Source of the DNA: Serilophus lunatus
Lineage: Eukaryota > Chordata > Aves > Passeriformes > Eurylaimidae
Assembly (NCBI GenBank): GCA_013399895.1
Contig: VXBA01003435.1
Coordinates: 408,392 to 472,391 of the forward strand
Reading direction: 5' to 3'
Length of the DNA stretch: 64,000 nt
The position numbers were made by a program, and so were the translations under genes. This document shows positions 25,501-35,912 of this stretch, piece by piece; position 1 is the stretch's first letter; the number at the start of each line of letters is the position of its first letter. The notes under the pieces were generated by a model, which worked only from the letters and a program-made list of their open reading frames with translations, ran no database searches and had not been told where the DNA came from.

Positions 25501-27742
25501 AATATTAAGGAAAGAATAAAACAAACTGAATATTTAATGAAGTTTGGCTTGGCCATATGTATTAGAACACAATTATGCTTTTATTTTATTTGTGTTTTCT
25601 GATATTTGTTGAAAAGATGTGTATGATTTTAACAGGCAGTGCTATAGCACTGTTAAATTTGCCTGGTTTTCTTCAAATGTTTAACTGAAAGGATTAAATT
25701 TGTTTTCTGTTCTCTTGCAACAGGTAATCCAGGTGTCTTACTCATTCTGATTTTTCAGAGGGTTAGAAATACAGCTTTAAGATTAGATTTACTCATAAAC
25801 AGTTTATATACATTTGTGATTTTGCCTGTATTATCCTTTTGTTTAAATAATTCTTTACCCTTTCCAGTATTTACCCTATTATGTCTTTAGTGGCATCATG
25901 TTTCCACTCAGCTGCTTTTCACTGTCGGAAATAGGAAGGAACTGTCTTCTCATTTGTAGGTGGCTCTGGACTCCAATGACCATCCCAACACCCCAGCTCT
26001 AGTTTTGTCTCTGAATTCATCTTTTTTGATGCATGTGACCGTAACTGCACAAAATCCATGCCCAAATTATCCATATCAGTGTCACGTGCCATGTTCTACT
26101 GCTTTTATTTAAACCAGTCACTGATTGTATTTCAACACACATGCACACATGTGACAGCATTGCCCAAACGCCTTTTTATAACAGTATATCTACTAGATCT
26201 TTTTTTCTCTTTAGTCACCTCCAGCTGGTGAAGTGCTATATCTTGTCAGAGATTTCTGTCTCTTCTCCTTCAGTGTATGCCTTCACAAGTCACATTATTG
26301 ATTTTGATCAGTCCCAGTATAGGTTTAGGCACAGTGTCCCTATGATATCCTAGTTCTTCCTTTGACAGTACTTCTCAACTTCCAATATCTCCGAACTTTC
26401 TATCACAATCAACTACAGTGCAATAGTGTAGCATGTTCCAAAACTCCAAAACTAAATCCAACAAAACCCAACAATCAGGAATTTAATAATTAATTTCTAT
26501 AAACGTGCCAAAGACACCCAAAGATGGATGAGTGATGGCATTTTCAAAAATGTGACACTCACTACCCATCATTTGAAGACATATTAGGGCTTGGTTTACA
26601 AACAGTACCAATGTCTTGTAATGCGCCAGATATGGCTTTCCAAATGCTAGAAGTCATCAATAGAAATATTTGTTCAATTCTGCCTATACTTCTACAGGGC
26701 AGAAACACAAATTTCCCATCCTGCCAAGCAATTCTTCATCACACCTGGATGTTTCAGCACACGTTTCTGTCTCCTGTGCATCACATCCTAAGGATCCTGG
26801 TGAAAGCTTGCCTGGAACAGAGGATTCCACTAGATGTGAAACATCTATTCATTTAGCCCCTAATTTAGAGCCTTGAAGATGTTTATTTCTCATATGAAGT
26901 GCTTAAATACTTTGAATGGGTAGATCTCAATTTTAAAAGGTGAGAATATCTGTGCATAAAGCTCAGCATGTTCATTTCTCATACTTGTTCTGGGTCTGTT
27001 TCTATGAGTCTGGCCTGGGAAATGTCCCAAATCAGCATCGCTGTTTCCAGACTCAGGAACAGTCATGTACTACCTAACAAATGCCCAATAGATGAAGCAA
27101 GTAAGAAGCATTTTAAATGGTGACTGAAGCTTATAGGCTTAACTAAACCCTTTCCAGCAGGTGTAAAAATCTGTTCCTTTCTGTATACCAGTTGTTAGAT
27201 ATCTATATTTCCCATCCAGTCCTCAGGGCTTCTAACAAGGATAAATCCATGCTCAGCTTTGGAAAGTTAATCCCATTCCAGCATTTTGCTACAGAGTTTC
27301 AAATTGTTGACAAGAGTCTAAGAGTCAGTTTTTAAATTGCATCAAGGTTGGAAACAAGTGTAGGCCTAACCAACAAAGTCAACATACCTGCACTGTGCAG
27401 GAGACCATGATGGCAGCCAAAAAGTTTGTTGAAGATAACAGGAGTGGAGGAATGTCGCTTTGTCATGCTCAGCAGTTACTTCTCTCCATCATGTCTAAGT
27501 TGTACAGCTAGCTGTGATTACACTATTACAGTTATCTTACTAAACATTATGTCATTCAGAAGTGTTGTGAGACTTGGACAACATAGTATCTATAAGAGGA
27601 AAAATCAACTTAAACCTGAATCATTAAAGCTGAAACATTAAAGCTTAAAATATACATTGAAAGTGTCAATAAGAAATATTGGATAGAATAGGATTAGTTC
27701 ATCTTTTATCATACAACACCAGAGTATCAAATGACAGGCAAT
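22541..27742. other. Non-coding DNA, including a candidate regulatory block near 24.5 kb
   Basis: No coding exon is recognised. A 20/21-bp imperfect tandem (cagaatatcttcaatatttc) lies at 24812-24852 and a 13-bp tandem at 25062-25086. The stretch 24440-24740 is described separately. Frames such as 25038-25355 minus (105 codons) and 26611-26856 plus have no recognisable features. Confidence 0.55.
24440..24740. promoter_or_regulatory. Candidate distal regulatory element
   Basis: The block lacks repeats and has a non-simple mixed sequence. It contains a 10-bp perfect inverted repeat (24546-24555 with 24561-24570, spacer GCGTG), an adjacent ATTGTTTAATAA word resembling SOX/FOX/homeodomain sites, and several TAAT cores (for example near 24710). 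These are typical of conserved developmental enhancers. No alignment was available, so conservation is only inferred. Confidence 0.3.
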
Positions 27743-27766
27743 GAGAGAGAGAGAGAGAGAGAGAGA
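27743..27766. repeat. (GA)12 microsatellite
   Basis: Twelve perfect GA units. Confidence 0.97.
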
Positions 27767-30700
27767 AGTAAGAAGACAGCATTTCAATTTAGACAAAGGA
27801 AAGGTGCTCTAGTAAAAACATATCCTGGCAAAGGGCAATCTGCTCACTATTCAGTACCTTAAACTGAGAATGGAGAAAGATCCCTAATGTAGATCATGAT
27901 CTTAAGAAGGTGTTTTATCTCTAGGATTTTTCGGTGGTTTTCTTATCTTGTTGCAAATCTGTTTGCAAAGAATACATATTATTTCATTCTTATGTTAAGT
28001 TTCTCATTTCCTGGTGTGCAGCAATCATTAAAACAGCATTACTGGGACATTGTCAAAGTGCCCTTTGAGTGAGTGGATTTCTCTAGTGTATTGTTAGGTA
28101 GCAGGGCACACCTCCATTGAGATGCACAGCTTGCTTTTAGGTATACAGGAATTTAAATAGAGAACAACATTTTCCAGGAAATTTCATTGTCATACAGAAA
28201 GAAACAGTTGAGAAAAAAGCTATCACTTCAAGTATTCCATTGAAAGTTCATGGAAGTTAAGCTTCTAAGCCACTTATAGTTCAAACAAGAAATTTGCCCT
28301 TAAGACTCGCTAATGCTAGGATCTACGCACATAGGTCATGTAGGCTCATTTTTTAATGTCTTTCCTGTAAGTACCTTTTAAGGAATTCATTTATGACAAT
28401 TGGCACAAATTTGTCATTCAGCAAGAGGCCTCTAATTCAGTCATAACTGGGACATGCAGTAATTAGCATTTCTTCAGACATATCTTTAAGGCAGTTATTA
28501 TGGTTAGATACTTGCTTGTGTGAAATCTTAATCCTCAGCTGCACTCTTCCTGTGAATTAAGACAAATGAGTTTACTCACACTTAGTTATTTGAAGGGCAA
28601 AAGTTATCGCCAGTGCAAAGTCAATACAACTATGAGATAGTGATCTGCTTCTATCCTGCTTGCAAATCATTTGTGAAATCTTTAACTAAATAGGAAATTC
28701 TTTCTTCTAGTTTATTTGTCAGAAATTAAGGAAAGAACTCTGAATTTATTTTCTGATTAAGTGAAAAGTTTTTCCTTCTCTGTATTTACAGAACAAGGAA
28801 ATGTGTTTCCTTACAGCACATGGAAACACAAAATTGCACAGTGTAGTGCAGAAAGGGCTGCTTTCAAGAAAGTGCATGCACCTCAATACATTTGCATTTG
28901 TGCAAACAGTATCAACAGTAATGTTAATTTTCCTATAAAACCTTGTTGATCATGCTAGAGTGTAGAAGTCTTATTTTAAAAGCTACGCAGTCATGATAAG
29001 CATCTTTTCTAAGCTATTTTTCAGAACTTTTGTGTTTCGTAACATTATAGTAACTCCTCCCCTTCTGCAAATGCAGACAATCCATCTCTAGGTAACAAAT
29101 AAAATAACAGAAACTGATTTGTCTCACATTTTTCTTACTTTTTAAAAAGAATTTTTAATCTATTTTATCTAACCCTCATGGTTGATGTTAAGATTCTTTA
29201 AGCAACATTAATTTGTTGAGAAACCCAAGAAACATACTAGGATCTGGTTTTGTTGTAAAGGCAGTACAAATCATTCAGATTTACCAGGATGTGTCAACAC
29301 CTCATGGTAGACAGAAGACTTTATTCTGCATGCCAATGCAACCCTTGTGAGATGGATATTCATAACTCTCACACTGCAGAAATAGATGCACCTTTCCTCA
29401 CCTCTTCTCTGTTCCCAATACCCAGTGCCAGGAGAAAATCTAATCAAAGGTTTGGAGGGGAGATTAAGGAAATGGCAATACCCCCCCTTGCATCTGTCCA
29501 TACACATAATGATCCTTTCTCTTCCCCTTGTGTCAGAATTGCTGCAAGTTAATATATTTGGCTATGGCAAGGAACAGAAAGTTCTGTACTCTGTTACCAG
29601 TCTCCTCAGTTAGTTTCTTCATCTCACAATTCTGTCTTTTGGGCAAGATGCAGTTCTGTTAGCATGCACTTCTCATATGTTCGTATAAGTTATTCAAAAA
29701 TGATTCTGCACTTTGTAAAGCTCTTAAATGGCAAAGTCCCAAAATCAGTAGCTGAGAGTTACACAGCACACAATTCTTTGTGTGGTCAGCCAGTTCTGAG
29801 GTAAGTGATGTTTAGGAAAATAATACATTCAAAATAGGGTTCAATCTTAAGTATTCACTTGGCTCAGGACCACAGGTCATGGAAAGCCATTGTGGTGTAT
29901 TTCTTAAAACAGTCACTTGCATTCTACTTGCTTACAGATGCATGCACTTTAATTTAACTGAACCATGCAGTCCTGAGTAGCCATTGTTAAGTATATGAAA
30001 GCTGATTTCTTAAAGAGCCAAAATACTTATTTTTAACCTCTACTTGATGTTTTCCTCATTTGATAGATTTTAATGTACTAAGCAGACTCCTTTCCTGCTA
30101 ATCTGATGTCATCTGAAGAAGCTCACTTTATTAAAAATTGAAGGCAAAAGGGAAAAGACAGGTTTTCTTATCATTTGCATATTTCTTAGCGAGTTACTTC
30201 TCTGCATGATCTGCTTAAAGAAATGTTTTCATTATCTGTGTCCTCAGTTGAGAAAAGTGATCAAGGAGCCTTTCTTTCTTTCTTTTTTTTTTTTAGTACT
30301 AATGTAAAATAAGTTTTTAAGTACTAGTGTCTGTACCACACCCCTGCTGTGCACAATGAGGAAAAGTCCGCATTATGTGCACGTGAAAAGGTGTAACTAA
30401 ACGGTTTCTTCCTTTCAAAAGAGTATCATTATACAAGTTTACCTTCAAAGTTTCTCAGGTAACTTTCTGAGATATGAAACTTTCCTAATTTCTGTGTATT
30501 AGAAGCTAATATGCAGTACAGCCATTAATCAAATCAACATCATCGTGATTACTTCACAGACTTGCACTGTTTTGCTTAAAGTAGGGAAATGAATGATATT
30601 AACGTCTAACAGCCGAGAAAATGGATATGCAAAACACACTTTTGAAATAAATAGAATTTGTTTTGTGAGGGTCTAAAAGTATTCTTCGTTTCTCTTCTCC

Positions 30701-32108
30701 AATGACCCTATCAGAGATCTCAGCTTGAGCCATCCTACTTACTTGCTGATTACATAGAACCTAATTGTCTGTGTAGTTCACTTCATTTATTTGCTGTTAG
30801 TGTATTGTTACAATGGCAATTGCAGGAAGCTCTGTTTAGGTGCAAAGACCAATGCTCTCACTTTGGGGAATGGTGTAACTGATTCATACTTGATAGGATT
30901 GCCGGGTCACAGAAAATGGAATACTGTTAAGAAAAGAGATCAGACCAATGTCAAATATATTTAAATGGAAAGAGCATTTATTTTGCAATATCATTGTTTC
31001 TTTGGGTCCAATTTGAGAAAAATAAGTCTCTAAGAGTACTATAAGGCCTTGGAGGGCCTGGAAAATCACTTTTCTGTGAGCTTCAAAAGAATCCTCAAAA
31101 GAATTTAAGAAATTAGTCTCAACTACCCTGAAATGATCTACAGAAAGTTGTCATTAGAATAACTTATGTTTTGAGGAAATCCACCAATATCTGCCTAGCA
31201 AATTTGAAAGTCTTTGAGGAAAAAGCATTAAAGGATTTTGCAAAATATTAAACTCTTGGCTCAAAGGAAAGCTGAGGTTACTCATTTGTCAAGCTTGAGC
31301 TGTGCTCTACACTGAGCGTAATGAAGCACGCAACCTGCAGGAACAAGGCTAGAGATTGTGCCACAGAACTTTGAAGCTGTTCTTTCCATTTCACAAGCTG
31401 ATCTTCCATATACAAGCACCCCATTACTATCCAGCTGATGGTCTATGGACCTCTACTCCAAAATTTTTTTATGTCTTCCAAAATCTTTTTATGTCTTACA
31501 AAACATAAACATGGAAGAGATCTCAGATCACCCAATACATCAACCTATGTCATAAGATCAAAATGAAGATTACCTACATTCAAATTTTTTCTTGAAGGCT
31601 TTCCATAGCTTGTTCTTTGATTTTCTACACATTTCCTCTTCTGTAGTATTTTGCCTAAAGCAAGATTAATTTTTTTAATTCAAATTTCTTTTAATGTTAA
31701 TGTTGCTCACAAAATAACCTCAAAATCAAATATCAAATTATCAGTGTGACAGACTTGGATATGCTATATATATATAAGTACAGTTATGTATCCTACGAGT
31801 GAAAGTTTCTTCTGAAAGATAAAAGTGAATTTGCTCTGTAGTTATACTTCTTTTTAGGTTGACACATTGAAAAAATGTATTACAAGTAAATTAGGGCCAA
31901 ATTTCTTGATCTGACTAAACTATCTAGCCTGAAATAAAAAAGGGAGAAAAATGCAAGGTGATTACACATCGTGCTCCTCCTAGATAGATTGAGACCAGAT
32001 GGAAACTAGGCAACATATAATAGAAGAGACAATAATGTACAAACATAAGAATAGTTATTATATCTGTCAGCTTTCACTGCCAATTCCTCTAATTCCTTGA
32101 GACACCAA
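27767..32108. other. Unique AT-rich non-coding DNA
   Basis: No gene is recognised. A 20-bp tandem of two near-identical units lies at 31459-31498 and a short TA run at about 31766-31776. A patch at 28370-28520 with TAATTAG and TTTATGACAATTGGCAC-like words could be conserved non-coding DNA. Frames here are at most 87 codons and overlap on both strands (29271-29613). Confidence 0.5.
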
Positions 32109-32190
32109 ACAATAAATTCCTATTCATTAGATTTTATCTGTCATGCTAAGAATGGAAACATATACAGGCATAATAGAGCAAATCTGTGCC
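32109..32190 (+). repeat. 82-bp direct repeat, copy 1
   Basis: The 82 bases match 32855-32936 with no gaps and only three differences (79/82). They begin ACAATAAATTCC and end AAATCTGTGCC. Similarity drops sharply on the 3' side. On the 5' side only weak resemblance can be argued. The unit does not match CR1 or the LTR described here. Confidence 0.95.
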
Positions 32191-32557
32191 CTGAGATCAT
32201 ATCTCTTAGCAAGGTAAAAAATCTCATGAGGAAAAGTTGTTGTCTTAAGTCAAGAGCAGGAAAATTGGAAAAGGACTTCACCAACCCTGCAGAATCTGCC
32301 ACTTTTCTTCCTACTCAACTAAAAACACTGGGTACAAGAGGAAAAAAGGAGAAGTGTGACTGCAGAGTATTGCCTGTGAAATGATTGATACATATGACTA
32401 TCACTGTCTAAATAATAGATTACCCCTTAGTAAAGTTTGGACAAAATGTTTATGACATGTACAAGAATACTGCATCTTTCCCAGCTGCCATGGAAGAGAG
32501 TTGCCAGGAGTTTTCTTTCTTTTTCCAGGGTGGAATCTCTGTTTCCTCTCACTGGAT

Positions 32558-32588
32558 TTTTTTTTTAATTTTTTTTTTAATTTTTTTT
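32558..32588. repeat. T-rich tract (T10-AA-T9-AA-T8)
   Basis: Three T-runs separated by AA. The 84-codon frame over 32457-32711 owes its length partly to this tract (Phe-rich) and is not supported as a gene. Confidence 0.9.
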
Positions 32589-32745
32589 CTTGTTTTACAT
32601 GTTTTATCCTGTTTTCTTCATTTCACATTTACAGAACTCCTGTTCCCATTATATAAAAAATTATGGGAATTCCAATTTTTCTGGACATATATTTTTGTGG
32701 ATAAGCTGTAAGAATGTATCCTGATCTGCCTGGTCTATAAAGCAG

Positions 32746-32765
32746 TGGAATGTGTTGGAATGTGT
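32746..32765. repeat. Exact 10-bp tandem (TGGAATGTGT) x2
   Basis: Two perfect adjacent copies, about 90 bp upstream of the second copy of the 82-bp repeat. A TATAAAG word lies just before them at about 32736. Confidence 0.9.
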
Positions 32766-32854
32766 TGTGCGTAAGGTTTTACAAGGTTTCCCCTTTCCTG
32801 TTGACCAGGGCAATTCTCCATCCATATTGCTGTGGCACCACAAAAGAAACACAC

Positions 32855-32936
32855 ACAATAAATTCCTATTCATTAGATTTTATCTGTCATGCTAGGAATA
32901 GAAACATATACAGGCATAGTAGAGCAAATCTGTGCC
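32855..32936 (+). repeat. 82-bp direct repeat, copy 2
   Basis: This is the partner of 32109-32190, in the same orientation and 746 bp downstream. The upstream flank carries a TATAAAG word and the unit itself starts with an AATAAA word. That combination could be part of an unrecognised LTR whose second copy is truncated, or a simple local duplication. No primer-binding site or retroviral frame was found between the copies. Confidence 0.95.
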
Positions 32937-33884
32937 TTTTATTACAAAGGCAAGATTAGGGTGGACTACAGGAAGAGAAAGGTGACAGAAAGAAGCAAAC
33001 CAAAACATGAGTCACACATATGAGTGCGTGAATATCCCAGAGGAAAATAAATCGAACACTAGTAATAAATATTTTATTTAGACAAACATTCTCCAGCAAT
33101 ATGTAGTAAAATTTGCAGTTCTGGTGATAGTAGTCCTTTAGTGGAATGATTTGAATGGCATAATTTGATGTAATGAGTGAGAAACAAAGTATTTCATGTC
33201 TCTAACTGGAGAGGCGTGCACATTGGAGAGGAGGTGTAACTGTCATCAACAACATCTTGTACTTAGTCCCTTAAAAACTTTCACATAACTAACACTGAAA
33301 TGGGAAAGATACTGCTATTTCAAGAGGAATGAAGAATATTGAATTAGGAATTCTTACAACTTGCCTTGGTGAGTCATATGTTTTAAAATCATTAATTATA
33401 CTCTAAGTGGAAACGTACTTATGAGAAGTGCTCTGAATACTAGTGTAGAGATAGTTTGTACTTTTACACAATATAGTTAAAAGCAATAATGGATAGAACA
33501 GCTGGTGATGATTAATTTTTTATAGAGAAAAGCAGAACTGTGAACATACTGAGCTGAGAAAGTAATAGAAATGTTTGGCAAGAAGGCATATACCTAAGTT
33601 ATTTGCTGAAAACAAAGGGGGAAATAATCAGTGGTTTAGGGTTGATGATGTTGTTCTCTCCTTCAGTTATAAATTACAGAATGAATACAGATAGAATACA
33701 GATAGATACAGCTACTACAATGATCTTGTTGGCTATTGAGAAAACGTGATGTATTTTGACCTTCCCTCTGTATTCAGAGGCTACTGTGTCTTCAACACAG
33801 AAGACAAACCATTGGAGTCTCAGTGCCATGAGCTGCAGAACTGTGACGATAGAATGATCAGTTCCCAGCTGACCCTGCAATTGC
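32937..33884. other. Non-coding DNA between the duplication and CR1
   Basis: No gene is seen. An 11-bp tandem (GAATACAGATA x2) lies at 33683-33704. The last 100 bases or so may already belong to CR1 sequence too diverged to place. Confidence 0.5.
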
Positions 33885-35416
33885 ATGGGATCTGCTGCTC
33901 AGGCTGTATCCCTACAAATCTATGGGGCTCGATGGGATTCGTCCTAGAATCCTCAAAGACCTGACTGATGCCATCGCACAACATCTCTCATTAGTTTTTG
34001 AGCCATCTTGGGAATCTGGAGAGGCCCCAGCTGACTGGAAGCTGGTGAAAATTGTTCCAGTTTTCAAGAAGGGCAAGAAGGAGGATCTGGAAAACTATGG
34101 GCCTCACTCATAGTTGGTCTCACCTCAATGCCTGGCAAAATTATAGAGAAAATTATTCGGAGAAGTATTGAAAAACACCCAAAAGACAATGCAGTCACTG
34201 TTCACAGCCGACACATGAGAGGAAAGTCCTGCTTATCAAACCTGATTTCCTTCTATAACAAGGTAACCTATCTAGTTGATCAAGGAAGGCCAGTTGATGT
34301 AATCTTTTTGGATTTCAGTAAAGCCTTCAATACCCTCTCTCACAGGATCCTTCTGGACAAAATGTCCAGCACACAGCTGGATAAACACATCATGGCATGG
34401 GTGAGCAATTGGGTAAGGAGTCAACCACAGAGGGTGATTGGGGTCACATCAGACTGGTGACCTGTTACTAGTGGGGTTCTACAGGGCTCCACCTTAGGCC
34501 CTGTGCTCTTCAACATCTTTATAAATTACTTGGAAGCAGGACTGGAAGGCATTCTAAGCAAGTTTGCAGATGACACAAAACTAGCAGGAGCTGTTGACTC
34601 CCTCAATGACCCTCAACAAATTAGAGGACTAGGCAACCCTCAACCATATGAAGTTCAATGAGGCAAAGTGCCAGATTCTGTCCCTGAGATGGGACAACCC
34701 CTGATGTACATATAGACTGGGGAATGAAATGCTGGAAAGCAGTGCTGCAGAAAGGGAACTGGGGATCCTGATCGATGGCATGCTGAATATGAGTCAGCAG
34801 TACCCTGGCAGCCAGGAGGGCCAGCCATGTCCTGGAGAGCATCAGGCAAAGCATGGCCAGCTGTTTGAGGGTGGTGAGTGTCCTGCTTTGCTCTGCACTG
34901 GCGCGGCCTCACCTTGAACGTTGTGGGGAGTTTTGGGCCCCACAATATAAGAAAGATATTAAGCTATTGGAGAACATCCGAAGGAGGGCAACAAAGATGG
35001 TGAAGGGCCTTGAGGGGAAGCTGTGTGAGGAGCAGCTGAGGTTACTAGATCTGTTCAGCCTGGAGAAAAGCAGACTGCAGTTACAACTTTCTCATGAGGG
35101 GAAGAGGAGAGGCAGGCTTTGATCTTTTTGTGGTGCCCAGTGATAGAACCTGATGGGATGGCCTCAAGTTGCGTCAAAGGATGTTTAGGTTGGATATTAG
35201 AAAAATTTTCTTTACCAAGAGGGTGGCTGGGTGCTAGAACAGGCTCCCCAGGGCAGTGATCACAGCACCAAGCCTGATGAAATTTAAAAAGTATTTGGAT
35301 CATGTTCTCAGGCACATGGTGTCACTCTTGTGAATGTACCTGTGCAGGGCTAGGAGTTGGATTCAATGATCCTTGTGTATCCCTTCCATCTCCACATATT
35401 CTGTGATTCTGTGATA
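33885..35416 (+). mobile_element. CR1 LINE, about 1.5 kb, 5'-truncated and decayed
   Basis: This copy is longer than the 21-kb copy but more degraded. It enters ORF2 upstream of the reverse-transcriptase core (a K-S-M-G-L-D-G-I reading near 33918). It ends with a 'tccaac' region, then a CR1-type tail with two ATTCTGTG units (35398-35414). Stops and frameshifts break it into pieces of 60-110 codons, so it is an older insertion. The 5' boundary is uncertain. Confidence 0.92.
33918..35122 (+). pseudogene. Broken CR1 ORF2 reverse transcriptase
   Basis: The reading moves between frames. The first piece (33922-34113) covers the region before the catalytic core, ending in a V-P-V-F-K-K-G-K-K-E-D block. 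The next (34128-34460) carries L-D-F-S-K-A-F-N at 34308-34331 and stops at a TGA (34458-34460) where an 'RPVTSGV' block would follow. The F-A-D-D active-site box with T-K-L-A is still readable at 34563-34586. The later C-terminal block (L-A-R-P-H-L-E-R-C reading, 34897-34923) is in the frame at 34853-35122. The Asp residues survive but the protein cannot be made as one piece. Antisense frames over 34621-34945 are shadows. Confidence 0.88.
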
Positions 35417-35430
35417 CTGTAGTAGTTTTG

Positions 35431-35912
35431 AGTATTGAATCCAGTTTGGGGAAAGACACTAGTAAACTGGTGAAAGTTCAGCAGACCAGCCACTAAGTTG
35501 GTCAAAGGACAGAAGCATTTGCATTGTGAAGAAAATCTGAGGGACAAGAGTTTCTTCAGCCTCCTGAGTAGAAAACTTCATAGCATTTGGCCAATATGTG
35601 TAGGGAGGGTACCAAAAGAGACAGAACCAAACACTTACCAGTTGCGCATGGTGGGAGAATGAGGGACAACAGATGTAAGTGGAATCAAGGGAGGCTTAGG
35701 CTGGATATTCATAAAAACAGTGAAGTCCTGTGAGGATAGTCAAGCAGTAGAACAGGTTGTCTGATAAGGTAGTTCAGCCTCCATTTCTGTGGGATTTTAA
35801 GATCTGACTGGATAAATGCCTGAGCATCCCACTCTTACCTCACAGCTGAGTCTGTTTTGAGCAAGCAGAAGGTCTAGAGAGCTTCTGGGGTCACTTCCAA
35901 GCTGAATGGCCT
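35431..35912 (+). mobile_element. Second, older CR1 3' end directly downstream
   Basis: Right after the tail of the preceding CR1, the sequence reads again as the C-terminal and 3' region of a different CR1 subfamily. It has a 'tccagtttgggg' and 'aaagacact' start, a 'ttgcgcatggtgggagaatg' block (35642-35661), a 'caagcagtagaacaggttgt' block (35741-35760), a 'gatctgactggataaatgcc' block (35801-35820) and a 'ttttgagcaagcagaaggtc' block (35855-35874). It is more diverged than its neighbour. The younger element may have inserted within or at the edge of the older one. Confidence 0.8.

Noticed and set aside
32735..33000. Second LTR around the 82-bp repeat (TATAAAG plus AATAAA)
   Set aside because: No TG...CA ends, primer-binding site or retroviral frame could be defined, so only the direct repeat is called.
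34621..34945. Minus-strand frames of 77 and 96 codons
   Set aside because: They are antisense to the older CR1 ORF2 remnant.
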